Origin: Leucocoprinus leucothites
Lineage: Eukaryota; Basidiomycota; Agaricomycetes; Agaricales; Agaricaceae
Direction of reading: 5' to 3'
Assembly (NCBI GenBank): GCA_013368445.1
Contig: JAACJO010000004.1
Location: 2,356,001-2,420,000 of the forward strand
Length of the DNA: 64,000 nucleotides
In this document: piece by piece, positions 48,422 to 60,403 of the stretch
Layout: each line of letters opens with the position of its first letter
How positions within the stretch are numbered: the stretch's first letter is position 1
Made by a program: the position numbers and the translations under genes
The notes under the pieces: generated by a model
What the model was told of the DNA's origin: nothing
What the model saw: the letters and a program-made list of their open reading frames with translations, nothing else
Database searches by the model: none

Positions 48422-49850
48422 CTATTTCCCTCCTTTCTTTTTCTTCTTCTTGCCAGCACCAGAGGCTTTCTCCTCGCCTCCATCAGGGTTTGGCATACTG
48501 GGATCGCTCACTGCCGCTGCTCCCTTCTTCTTTCCCTTTTTCTGTTTGACAGGAATCGCCCACTCGTCTTCCGCATTTGCAGCCTGAACTTCTTCGCCCT
48601 CGCCAGCAGCTGGCTCTTCAGCAGCACCAGCGCCACCTGGGCCATTTTCTCCGGTCTCTGCTGCTTGTTCGGTAGTCAATTCCGCGTGAGCTTCGACAGG
48701 GGGAATGAGTACAGGAGGCGGTGACGAGGCTCTCGAGGCTACTCGTGACGGGGCCTTGGATGGAGCTCGAGATGGGGTCTTGCTCGAGACATGTGGGACG
48801 GACGGTAGGCCTTTCGCTGCGCCGGTATCACCGGCCTGGTCACCAGCTGGCGCATCGAGCAGACTGGCACCGAAATTACTGAAAGAGGTTTGAGGAGCAT
48901 CCCAGTTATCGAAGAGGGAGTTTTGATTTGAAGTGGCTTGGCCGGCGACATCAGCTAGTTTCAGTTCTTCCGGTGACAATTGCGAATCTCCGCCACCATA
49001 TCCGAGATTACCAAAGGTCGAACCTGTCCCCCAAGCACTATCGATGGCAGTCTTGATACTTGGCGCCTTGGATTTGGCTTTCTCACCCCACGAACTGAAT
49101 CCTCCCCAACCACCCCCACCACCACCGAAGTTGAAAATCGAGTTACTACCACCTCCACCGCTACCTGAAGCGGGTCTCTCCTTCTCTTTTTCAGCATTCT
49201 CCTGTTCTTCTTTCTGCCTCCTCTCCTGCTCTTCCCTTCCCTTTCTCTCTCGCTCAGCTCTTTTTTGTTCCTCTCTCTCTCTAGCCTCTTTATCGGCCTT
49301 TTCTTGGGCCAGGCGCTCCTCGTCCGCCTTCGCGCTCTCTTCATCCGCACCCCAAACGTCTAGTGGTGAGCCCTTAGCTTCTCCTCTTTTCCCTTTCTTT
49401 GGTTTGGTGACCGCGAACCCCCAGTCTTCAGTTTCTTTCTCAACTTGTGCTTTGGCCTCCTCTTCCACTTTCTTCACCTCCTCGGCGGCCTTCAGCTCAG
49501 CAGGCTCCCACGCAGCTTCCTCAGCCTCCCGCATCTCCTGTTCTATCCTCTCCTTCTCCTCCGCCTCTCCATCATCCCACAGATTTAACACAGCACCCTT
49601 CTTCCCTTTCTTAACCTTCACATGTGGATCGTTAAGAGCAGCGGCAGCGGGTTGAGCTTCCTTCTTCGCCCTCACAACTGCTTCCTCAGCCTCTTTCTCT
49701 CCTTTCATTCTAGCCTTTAATTCAGCCTGCGCTTGAGCCTCTGCAGCTTCCAACTCTGCTATCTCCCTCGCTATTCTCTCTTCCTCCTCTTTTTCGAGCC
49801 TCTCCTGTTCCTCTTTCACTAACCTCTCTACCTCGGTTTCGGCGGTGGCG
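48422..49850 (-). repeat. Duplicated C-terminal module, copy B
   Basis: Homologous and colinear with 27319-29107 on the other strand. The Gly/Trp block (GGWGGFSSWGEKAKSKAPSI) and the last ~180 residues are nearly identical. The Glu/Ala region is shortened by several blocks. The end is KKKKKKGGK. Confidence 0.9.
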
Positions 49851-51739
49851 GCGGCGGCGACGGTCTCAACCTCCTCCTCAGCCTCCTTGGCGTTAGTAAT
49901 ATCTTCATCCACCGACCAAGCGTCTAGCGGAGAACTCTTGGCAGCTTTTCCTTTCTTCAGTTCTGCTAGTTCGGCGACATCAACCCAATCGCCTCTTGGT
50001 TTCTCTGCCCCTTTCGTATTTGAACTCCCAGGCTTCCTTATTTCCACACGGGTCGGTCCGAGTCGTGGAGGTTTAGAAAAAGCTGATGGACGAGCATGGC
50101 GGCGCAATGCACTCCAAGCTGCTTCGGCGCCACCCCCACACAAACGCCTCCAAGCAAAAGCCAGCGCCTCAAAACAATGCGGCGCTCCACCCATTACGAC
50201 GGTTTGTAGCATATCGTCAAACTGATTTTCCACATCTTCTGTGAAGTTTTTCAAGAGAAAGTCAACTTCTAGTTCAATGATCTCTCGATACCTAGAAACC
50301 GATCGTCGCTTCAAGTTCTGTGAAATTTTATGTGTCCGAGCTTACCTAGACGTAAAGACGGAAAATAGTTCAGTTACGATGTTGAGCTCTGATAAGCCTT
50401 TGAGAATTGCTGCTTTTGCCATGGATTTGAGTTTAGAAATGTTGGCCTAGCATAGCGGAGAGCTCAGATATTCTTCGCTATTACAATCGAAGATGGACCT
50501 ACGGAGTCGGCAAAACGATACATTGATTTCGGAGAACAGCTAACATCGTTGGGCCCAGGAGTAAAATCCGCGGAAGATGTCGATGAAACCCCACCTCGCT
50601 GAGACTTGAGTTCGTTGAAGTGAATTTTGTTGGTGTAAGTATAGTAAACGAATGCCTTCCAACTACATCTTGTGAGTGACATGTAACCTAAAGAGGGGGA
50701 TATCCTTACGTCTTGTAAGCGGTCCCGTTTATCGCAAAAGCCCGTCCGTCTTGAACGTGGCCCAGTGGTTTGCTTTGTTGCTTGCTCGGCTGGCCTCGAG
50801 GCGTACTGCAATGACGTAAGTTGGACACGGAGGAGGGGAAAGGAAATAAGGCACGCACGTAGCAAGGGGTGATTGGCTAGTAGGGGTTATCTTTTCGCCA
50901 TTGATAGTTGGTCCATCAACGTCTTCAGTGTCATCTTCCAGGTCACTATCGTGCTCGTAATCGAAAGCATCGGCGTCAAGTTTGTTGATTTCTTCTATGA
51001 CATCTTCTCGAAGATCACATGGCGTACTGTTCTCGGGGGTCATTTCGGAGAGCACTGCATGAACCATGATCGGTAAGGAGATCTTCGAAGTAAAGCAATT
51101 GATAGAACTCTGCTTACAATCTCGTAAATACGCACTTCTGTCGATCAACAAAGTTGATTTTGCAAACACAGCTCGCGGACGAGCTGGTCGGCCTCTAAGC
51201 TTCGAAGAGAACAGATAGAACTTGGAGTCAACGAAAGAGGCTGCCTCAAGTGACTGTTGCAATGCTGCAGCCGCATTAGGGGGAGAGGTAGTAGGGAAAG
51301 ATAGCCCATCGGAATCACTGAATGTCAAAGTGATTTCAATGTGCACCTGCCCCTCGTACCGCGGTGGTGTTCTGTACGATCCAACGAACTGATCTGACTT
51401 GACAGAAACATCTGCGAACACGCTCTCCTGTGTTGCAGGTGTGCCATTAGATGGATAAGAGACCTTCACATTAACCCGAACAGGGCTCAGAGGCATTGAG
51501 GAGCACATGTGGGGCTGGAAGGTCACGTCCAGCTGCGATGTTGACTCCTGGACACAACCATCCGAGATAATAGCTTGTTGAGAAGTCCCCTTGATTTGAA
51601 AACGCCAGCCGAGCCCACAGTTCGGGGACATGTAGTAAACGATTTTATCATTGAGGGATCTAGCCTTGTTATATGCGAGATAGCTGGTAACTTGAGGTGG
51701 ATTGGCATTCCAAGTGTCCTCCGAAAGCTTTTTGGTCAT
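48422..51739 (-). CDS. BTB-domain protein fused to the duplicated charged tail
   Basis: Six exons on the minus strand: 51118-51739, 50859-51054, 50710-50805, 50503-50662, 50346-50446, 48422-50291, giving 1014 aa. The first ~400 residues look like the MATH/BTB-type proteins common in basidiomycetes: CGLGWRFQIKG, KFYLFSSKLRGRPARPRAVF, the acidic insert DADAFDYEHDSDLEDDTEDV, WKAFVYYTYTNKIHFNELKS, SPKSMYRFADS, VDFLLKNFTEDVENQFDDML, VVMGGAPHCFEALAFAWRRL. Such proteins usually act as substrate adaptors of Cul3 ubiquitin ligases; that role is inferred. From about residue 470 the same exon continues into the Glu/Lys/Trp tail also present in the Hsp70 fusion. The start is ATG 51739; the frame is open to 52249 with another ATG at 52081, so a longer N-terminus is possible. 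The exon 4/5 joint is the least certain. Confidence 0.78.
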
Positions 51740-52501
51740 TCTTGAAGGTGTGGACGGCAAATGATAAGGCGATGGTGTGGGATAACAGACCCTTCTTTCA
51801 TTTGTGACGGCCACGAGTTTATAAATATGTAGAGGTGATTTGTGCCTCGAGGCAGGGCTTCGACTAGGTGTCAGAGGACTTGCCTGGCGAGGAACGGGGC
51901 GAAGTGCTTCTCGTGACACAAGTGACGCGTCACAGAGATCAAGTTGTGTGCGTTTGATTGTACTGTTGATACCCGGGCTCGACCAGAAGGAAAAGAAAAT
52001 CTCGGATCCGAATAAGACAGGGTCCGATTTCATCCTATTATGGTCAAGACAAGGGGTGGCATCAGTGGACTCGGCGGCCATCCGGCCATTCTTTCTGTAA
52101 GTTTCTGCCTCGGACTCAAGTGCATCAAGCCTCGGGCGCATCAAGTCCCCCCTTATCCCGCCTCTACCAATGCTCCAATATAGGATCTCCTGATTTGCGA
52201 GATTGATAAGATCCTGTAAATAAATACATATCCATACTGAGGCCATCACAATATAATCTATGAAAATATGTTATTACAGTTAGAAAGTGATGATATCAAT
52301 GACACAATGGTAAGCTACTATATTCAGTGTACAGTATGGTAGGTTAGACCAGGGCTTCATTGAATAAGTACCAAGGATCATGTAGCCGACATTACACTGT
52401 GACTGTGTTGACCTGGGTTTTGGAATGAACCTCTGGTCCCAACAATCAGTGGTTGAAGCTTGTACATGGTGGTTTTTTCGAAAATGTGAGCAAAAAATGC
52501 G
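51740..52501. other. Upstream region of the BTB gene
   Basis: An open minus-strand frame (51740-52249) may be 5' UTR or extra N-terminal coding sequence. A stretch near 51913-51952 shares GATCAAGTTGTGTGCG with 35254-35269. CpG density drops toward the right end; the last CpG is at 52500-52501. Confidence 0.4.
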
Positions 52502-53766
52502 ATGATGATTGACTTGACTCAATGAAAAATATACAGGTTAGGTATATTGTCTTGCATTTTCATTTCTTCTCTGGATTCTCTCTTGTTCTTGTTTCCTTTT
52601 GTAGCATCATGGTGTTGTTTGCATGGGTACATCATGTTCAGTTAGAATGCAGAACTATGCTTCAGGAGTGATGTACTGCCCTTGGTTTCTATTTGCCATT
52701 AAGTGATCAGCCTGGGAGCAAGAGCATTACCCACTACTTTAAACACATAAATATTGTATTGTCCTAATATTTTATGTAACAATGAATCAGGTGAAAAGTT
52801 CACTGCACATCCTAGGACTATCATACCATTTGTTTTTATTTTGAGGTAGTAAGATGACTATTTTCTCTAATAGTCATGTTTGTAAAACAATATGAAATTA
52901 GAGAAATGGAGAATATGGCTCAACCACTCCAACTTAGGCCTTCTTCAATAGGTATTAAGCCCCAGGGAGATAGTACATATAAGGAAGGAGTGCTTAGCCA
53001 GTAAAGATAAGAGATGAAGACATAAGGTTTTATTAAATCAATGATACATCTACATGGCTTTTACAGTTTGTATTAACTGCACTTAGAATGGGTGACCATC
53101 ATCACTGGTCCTGTTGACTATGTACAATACTAAGAAAAAATTATTATTACACTTACACACTTGACACAGTGGGTACAAGGTACCTCTAGAGTGCAGTGGG
53201 TGCAGGAAGATGGTGGTATAGGGTGCTCCAGGCTGGTAGTCTGCTCCACTGCCCAGGAGGCTGCCAAATTAGTTCCATAACTAGCCAGGCCTTATTCAGG
53301 ACCAAGGTTTTCTTTTCTTTTTGGTACATCTCTGTTGATACCTTTAATTAAACAGCAAGTCACATCACAATTGACAATTTTTGCTGTTTGGTGACCTTGG
53401 GTCACTATGCTGGAGGGTATTGCTATTTGTGGTCAGACCTTTCATCATGATTGTTTGAGTGGATCCCAGTGGCCAAATTTTCACCTAATTCTCATGTATA
53501 TTTGCCTAAATACAATTTTTGTCATGAACATGGAAGTGTTCAGTAAAGAAAGTGGTATCAGCTTTCTGTAGCACCATAAGGCTATGAGCCTGTTCAGTAG
53601 CTGATTCAGTAATTCAAACTAGAGCACATGTCAAGCTGGTTGGATTGTGGCTTGTTGGCTATTTGGTGCCTTCTATAGCAGAGTCTGGATAAAGTTGGAC
53701 AGCAAAGGATGACACAACATGTCCTTTTGTCACACCTTAGACATGATGTTGCTGCACCATAGTACA
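52502..53766. other. CpG-free AT-rich DNA, left of the gypsy element
   Basis: Reading all 1,265 bases I find no CG dinucleotide, although GC is not extremely low and TG and CA are common. Only tiny ORFs. This stretch and 62547-64000 were contiguous before the gypsy insertion. No gene recognised. Confidence 0.7.
53762..53766. repeat. Gypsy target-site duplication, left copy (GTACA)
   Basis: GTACA directly before the 5' LTR, repeated at 62547-62551. Confidence 0.92.
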
Positions 53767-54167
53767 TGTTATAAACGTCGACCTGATTGACGCTCATTGT
53801 GACTTAATCATCCTAGACACTGATACAGCCACCAGGACCAAGACTGCAGTTCTAGATTGGGAAGAATACGTCGGAAAATTTGATGTGGAAGAAGAACGAT
53901 TCGATGTTGATTGGGACGAGTATAATTGGACGGACGTTATTAAGAGAATCAGGAGAAACAGTTTCGCTGTTTGATTGTTATGGACTAACAGGACTGATTA
54001 ACAGACAATGATGGTTTCATGGACATTGCGTTTGGATTTGAACTATTAGATATCTAACTATGATAGCTGTTACATCGGCAGACAGATACGTATTTATCAG
54101 AATCGTGATAGTGATTTTCGGACTTGTAGTTGTAGTTTCATAGTTTGATATTGTTTCGTCTAGTCAG

Positions 54168-54175
54168 TATTTAAA
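54168..54175 (+). promoter_or_regulatory. Gypsy LTR TATA box
   Basis: TATTTAAA in the 5' LTR, 33 bp upstream of 54201. The same element is in the 3' LTR. Confidence 0.6.
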
Positions 54176-54188
54176 GACTTGTATTTGG

Positions 54189-54212
54189 AAGATTAAACGC
54201 AAGTTTAATCTT
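54189..54212 (+). promoter_or_regulatory. LTR hairpin complementary to the primer site
   Basis: AAGATTAAAC and GTTTAATCTT flank a GCAA loop (a GNRA tetraloop in RNA). AAGTTTAATCTT (54201-54212) is the exact complement of AAGATTAAACTT at 54466-54477, just after the LTR. Confidence 0.65.
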
Positions 54213-54465
54213 TCCTTTGTTTCCCGGACTACTTGTGTTTACTTGCCCTGCCTTGAATTCACTTGTATCATTGTTGTTGTCTCGAATCTCGCGCTATCTT
54301 AGACTTACCTCAAGTCTTCTTGGCCTTCTCTTACTAGGCTTTCGAGAATACTCAAGCTTATTAATTGAAGTAGGTTAAAGACCAGTTAGCCACTGTCTTA
54401 CATAACCCAATCACGTGTTGTGATGCGTGACGTTACTAGGCGCCCTGACTGTAAATCTTAACAAT

Positions 54466-54477
54466 AAGATTAAACTT
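54466..54477 (+). promoter_or_regulatory. Putative self-priming PBS of the gypsy element
   Basis: AAGATTAAACTT begins two bases after the 5' LTR, where the PBS belongs. It does not resemble a tRNA 3' end but is a perfect 12-base complement of 54201-54212 in the predicted start region of the transcript. Tf1 of fission yeast primes in this way. Confidence 0.6.
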
Positions 54478-55007
54478 CCTACTGTGCCGATTCCAGTAGT
54501 ATCCCCACAACAAACCCATCGTGTTTGGTTCTCATTGCCTAGTTGCTGTGCCATCCGACATCTCTTACGAGCTAGTATTGCTTCGCGCTACACTCGAAGA
54601 AATCCTTGGGCTAGTATTGCTTCGCGCTACACCCGAGAAAAACACTGAACCAATCTATAACCGGCAAGCCTCTGATTGGGAATCACGCCCGAGAGTTATA
54701 TATCACCCTGGCGCATGCCAAAGAACTGACCTGATTCCTTGCGTACAAACTATGAAGGCAGCCAATCAGAAGAGTCCGACCATGAGAGTCCGACTAGTAG
54801 ACTAACGTCATCCGAAGAACCCGAATCACCATCGTGGATCAGCGAGATCAACGATCAAACAGAAAACTACTCAGATTATGAATCTGACAAAAATCCAAAT
54901 TCATCAAACTCAATTGATTCTATTTTTAGAACTAATATCACCCCTGATACACAACAACGTATAATCGAATTAATACTCGAACAACACCCATCAATTGTTG
55001 TTTGTGA

Positions 55008-56822
55008 ATGTCCGATAGCTCATCTTCCAACAATCGTAGAAGAGCAAACCCCCCACACCTCGCAGCGCACCTCTCTAAACAATTCCGAAGTCATTTTCAA
55101 CCAGAAAGTGAACCCGAACAATCAACCGAATCCCGAGAGTCTCAAAACAACTCCCCAATCGAATCCCGAGAGTCTCAAAACACTCTTTTCTCACAACAAC
55201 TCCCCAACCTTCCAACCCCTCCAACAAAACCATCTTTACTCCCAGCTATCCAAAGACAAAGAAGCAGACACTACGAAGAAGAACACACAGCCAATCTCAA
55301 CGAAACCTTTGCTAGACTTGAAAACTTCCACCAAACAGAACCCCCTACAATCCAAACCAAACCAATTGAAACCCAAGAAATGCCTTCACAAGGATCTTCC
55401 ACCGTTACTGCCCATTCACAATCAGAATCCAAAACCTCTTACAGATCACAAAGAGAAGGATCACCAATGGAATCCAATGAACCTTATAGAGGATCTGAAA
55501 CCTTGGCAGCAAATACATTTGGATATAGGGCAAACAACCCAGAATACAACGTCTATCAACCAATGCAAAGTTCCAAAGGGAAAGGACCGCCTGGAAATCC
55601 AGACGGAGGAGGAGGCGGAGGAGGAGGAGGAGGTGGAGGAGGATTCTTTGGACAACCACAACAACACAACCCACAAAACAACTACAGAGGAATTAAATAT
55701 GACCTACCCAAAGAGTTCAACGGCACCGCTCAGGATTACCAAAGATGGAAAGAGCAACTTTCGCTCTACTTCTTGGCAAACCGTGATCAACTCCCATCCG
55801 ATCACGACATCATCATCTGTGCACTCTACAACATGGGAGAAGGAGCAAGTTTCTGGCGAAGAGATTTCCTTACCCATCACATGCAAAACGGAGTACCTAC
55901 CTTCGGTTCCGCCGAAGCATTTTGGCAAGCCCTGGATCAATCGTTCTTACCCTTCAACAAAAGCGAAAGCTTTCTCAGAAAGTGGCTCGCACTTAAACAA
56001 TTGCAAAGACCCGTCGAAACCTATATCATGGAGTTCAGAATCCTGGCTAACTGAGCCGGAGTCAGAGAAACCCAACAACTCATTCATCAATTCCGAGAAG
56101 GTCTCGACACAAGCATTGCAATCCGAGCTATTTCAAAACATCCAGGAAACAACTTGGAGGAATGGTTCATGGCGGCACGTGCGGCAGAAGAAACTGAAAG
56201 AATGGAGGCAGACTATTATCGAAGACACCCCCAGATATACTCCCGAAGAAAGATGGCAAAACCGAAAAGGCGTAATCATTACCAGAGTCAAGGCTACATC
56301 CCACCCCAACCTAATAGAGACCCGAATGCGATGGACGTCAATACTATGGAAGCATTACTTCAGAACTTTGCGATTTCTCAAGGCTACCAACAAAACGATG
56401 ATTCATCGTCTGATGAAAGCGAAGACGACGATGAAGATCATCAAGAAAACGTTAAGCAGTCAATCTTACAAGCGTTCGATACGATCCTTTCTTCCTGTCA
56501 AAAGGAAAACCTCAGAAAAGGAACGTGTTTCGAATGTGAGCAAACAGGACACTTTGCTCGAGACTGTCCCAAGCGTAAAGCATGCCTTTCAAAAATCCCA
56601 CGAAACTCCCAATCCAAGAATGCCAAACATAAGCGACCCGTATCGCCTAGGAAACCACGCGATAATGACAAGAAGAACCAGAGACGCTTCCAAAGCATGC
56701 AACTTAACGAAATCGTCCAAAGCATCCCCGATGATGAAGAAGTTGTAAACGTCTACAATGAGCATGCAGATCAACCTGGATTTGTCCATCGAGAAATTCA
56801 GGATTTTGTCTCAGACGATTAG
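55008..56822 (+). pseudogene. Gypsy gag with one stop
   Basis: From ATG 55008 to TAG 56820-56822, about 604 codons, broken by TGA 56052-56054. Gln/Ser/Pro-rich N-terminal part, a Gly run encoded by GGA repeats (~55604-55650), capsid-like retro-gag region (YDLPKEFNGTAQDYQRWKEQ, FLRKWLALKQLQRPVETYI, then after the stop IRAISKHPGNNLEEWFMAAR), and CCHC knuckle CFECEQTGHFARDC (~56527). An overlapping open frame (54739-56748) lacks these motifs and is treated as a shadow. Confidence 0.88.
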
Positions 56823-59800
56823 CATCCACGTCTAATTCATCAAAACCCTCTACCGGACAGTGCACACCCTCTTATTTATCCTCTCAATCATCAACCCCAG
56901 ATTCAAACGGACCTATTTATTTCTCGAATGGACTACAGAACAATAGTTACCCCAGACCAAAGACCCTGACTGGACTCTCTTATTTAAATGAAGTTTCCCT
57001 TACCCCCATGCAATCCAACACTCTTTATCTTCCCCTCAAAGTGCACCTACCCGAGAGAACCGTGGATACTTTAGCACTCCTTGATTTAGGAGCAGGAACC
57101 GATCTTATTGACCAAGATCTTGCAAACGAATGGAAACTTCCAAGAAGAAAACTTCCAAAACCACTCGCCATCAGGAATGGAGATGGATCAGTTGTAGAAA
57201 ATGCATCCATCACCGACTATGTAGTAATCGAAACTACCGTTTATGGAAAACGAATCAAAACCAATGTGATTGTCGCAAACCTAGGATGACCACGAATAAT
57301 CTATGGAATCCCATGGTTTTCAAAACACAACCCCGATGTAGATTGGACCAAGAAGACCCTTTCTTGGCGATCTTACCTTGAAAACCAAGAATTCACTACC
57401 TTACTAGATTCAGCATTTCCCGACGCAATCGGACTGGATGAATTCTATCTGTCAGACAAAGACTTCATTGAATTCAATGCCAAAACATCACACTCTCAGA
57501 CATTCGCCCAACAACATGGAGAAAAGAAAGAAACCGATCCCACAAAAATCGTACCCAGTTATCTTCACGAATTCCTCGACCTCTTCAGTGAAAAGAAAAG
57601 CGAATGATTCCCACCATCTCGAACCTATGATCACAAAATCGAGATGAAACCATCTTTTCAACCCAAAGCTTTTCCCTCATACAAGTTATCGTATGGAGAG
57701 ACCCTTGAACTCGACAAATTCTTAGAAGAAAATCTATGAAAAGGATACATTCGACCGTCAAAGTCACCAATGGCTTCTCCTTTCTTCTTTGTATCCAAGA
57801 AAAACGGATCTTTGAGACCATGTCAAGACTATCGATATCTCAATGAACATACCATCAAAAATGCCTATCCAATCCCTAGTATCCAATCAATACTCGACCG
57901 ACTTCAAGGATCGAAATATTTTACAGCACTCGACGTATGATTAGGATATAACAACATTCACATTTTTGATGGAGATCAATGGAAAGGAGCTTTCCGTACA
58001 CATAAAGGGTTATTCGAACCCACTGTTATGTTCTTTGGAATGTGCAATAGCCCAGCGACATTCCAAAACATGATGGACACCATCCTCGCTCCTCTCATTC
58101 ATCAAAATAAGGTTATCGTATATATGGACGATGTGTTGATTCACACAAAAACAAAACAGGAACTACGAGAAATCACCTGCCAAGTATTCGATATTTTCCG
58201 AAAACACGATCTCTATCTCAAAGCAGAAAAATGTGATTTCGAAAAAGAAAAATTGGCATACCTAGGATTCATAATTTCACTGGACGAAGTACACATGGAC
58301 CCAATAAAACTCAAAGGAATAGCAGATTGGCCAATTCCCAAGAACCCACGAGATATTCACAAATTCATTGGTTTTTGCAACTTCTACCGAAAATTCATAC
58401 GAAATTATGCCCACTACGCAGCCCCTCTCAACGCCCTCCTTCGCAAAAATCAACCATTTCAATGGAATTCAGAAGCTCAATCATCTTTCGACACTCTCAA
58501 AAAGAAATTTCTACAAGAACCCGTTCTTATAACCCCTGACCTGACCAAACCCTTTGAAATACAAACCGATGCCTCAAATCATGCATCAGGTGCAGTATTA
58601 CTTCAAAAAGATTCGAATGGTATCATGCACCCATGTTTCTTCCACTCAAAAGGATTTTCCCCTACCAAAAAACATTACCACACTTCTGAACAAGAATTCC
58701 TAGCAATCATCCGTGCACTGCAAGAATGGCAACACTATATTGACGGCTCACCACACGAAACCATCGTATGGACAGATCATGACAATATCATCCATTGGGC
58801 TAAACCATCAAAGTTATCCCGACGAACAATTCGATGGTCCACCCTCATCAGTGCCCATAAAGTCAAGATCCGCCATATTGCCGGCATCAAAAATGTCGCG
58901 GCTGATGCACTCTCACGCCAACCTGACCACGTCACAGAGGAAGAAGAAAAACCGCAAGCGGCCATTCCTGCCCATATGTTTGATACATCATCTTTCCCAG
59001 CAATGGACGTTGATATCCTCGATCTGGAAATTGAAGAATCACTCCCAACGAAACCCGATGGCTCACCTCACATCGACGAAAAAGGACGTTTCATGCTCCC
59101 TGCCAACAACACATTTAAGAAGCATTTACTCCAACGAGTACATGACGCCCCAGCAGCAGGACACCCTGGTACAACCGAAACCATACGCAAACTAGAAGAA
59201 TACGTTACATGGCCTGGAATGAGAGCTTTTGTCAAGAACTACATGAAAGGATGCCCCATCTGTCAACAACACAAGATTAACAGACGGCCTTTCAAGCCCC
59301 CACTCCAACCCATTAAAGGACCACGCTCTCTTCGACCGTTCGCACAAATAGCTATGGATCTCATCACTGATCTTCCAGAAGTTGATGGATTCGACTCTAT
59401 TTTGTCCGTAGTGGACCACGGACTTACAAAAGGGATAATTATAGTACCAACACGAAAAGAAACCACTGCAGATCACATCTCTGATCTGTTAATTAAAAAC
59501 ATCTTCTCGTGTTTTGGAACCCCAGATAAAATTATCTCAGATCGAGACCCTAGATTCGTTGCTAAATCTGTCCAAGCTCTGTTCAAGAAGCTAGGAATAG
59601 AACACGCACAATCTACTGCATACTACCCTCAATCCGACGGTACCACCGAACGCTTCAACCAGGAAATCGAAATGTACCTTTCTGCTTACTGCTCCAAGAA
59701 TGCACTTGACTGGCTGAAGAAACTACCCCTCGTCGAATTCGCACACAACTCCAGAACCCATTCAAATCGATCACAAACACCCTTCGAACTGATGTACGGC

Positions 59801-60391
59801 CACCCCCTCAAAGCCTTCCCAACTGATCAAGAACCAACGAATAATCCGGTGACTGAAGACCACATCAACTGGATAAAGAATATCCGCATCGCCGCACAAG
59901 ATTCGCATGAGAAAGCAAGGCAAACTATGACCGAACGTATCAAAGGTCCACTTCCAAAACTAGAAGTAGGACAAAAGGTCTGGCTGGATTCACGCAACCT
60001 CCCTATTCGAGCACCATCAAGGAAACTATCAGCGAAACGCGTAGGACCTTTCGAAATCACAAAGAAGCTTGGACCTGTGAACTATGAACTAAAATTACCC
60101 AAATCATGGAAAGTTCATCCCCGCTTCCACGTAGGACTCCTATGGCCAGTAACCGAGAATGACGAATACGGAAATCATTTCGAGAACCCACCACCTGATC
60201 TAATAGAAGGAGAAGAAGAATGGGAAGTCGAAGATGTTGTTCGCCATCGCAAAACACGCCGCGGAAAGATTGAATATCTGATCCATTGGAAAGGATACCC
60301 TAATTCAGAACGGACATGGCAGCCCGCAGACACCCTAAAGAATGCACAGGAGATGCTAGACACATATAAACAGCATCACAAACTTCGTTGA
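56823..60391 (+). pseudogene. Gypsy pol with four TGA stops and a chromodomain
   Basis: Pol is in the -1 frame relative to gag and is already open at the gag stop; its first ATG is at 57008. Stops: TGA at 57287, 57605, 57737 and 57938; from 58028 to 60391 it is open. Protease LLDLGAGTDLID (~57077; Leu for the usual Ser/Thr after Asp); RT with FFGMCNSPATFQ and YMDDVLIHTK (~58119); RNase H with QTDASNHASGAV, TSEQEFLAI and VWTDHDNI; integrase HHCC (GHPGTTETIRKL, CPICQQH), catalytic Asp in MDLITDLP, Asp in SDRDPRF, Glu in GTTERFNQE; C-terminal chromodomain WEVEDVVRHRKTRRGKIEYL plus IHWKGYPNSERTWQPADTL. Chromodomains steer integration toward modified histones in known chromoviruses. Confidence 0.93.
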
Positions 60392-60403
60392 AAAACCAGA
60401 ATC

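Larger units (their letters stand above)
53767..54463 (+). repeat. Gypsy 5' LTR
   Basis: 697 bp from TGTTATAAACG to AATCTTAACA. It has TATTTAAA at 54168-54175 and a perfect 10-bp hairpin at 54189-54212, about 21-33 bp downstream, where transcription would start. Confidence 0.95.

Noticed and set aside
55604..55650. GGA repeat taken as a regulatory element or CRISPR-like array
   Set aside because: It is a microsatellite coding for a Gly run inside gag; no spacer structure.
54739..56748. 669-codon frame overlapping gypsy gag
   Set aside because: The retro-gag and CCHC motifs are in the other frame (55008-56822); this one is a Lys/Ser/Thr-rich shadow.
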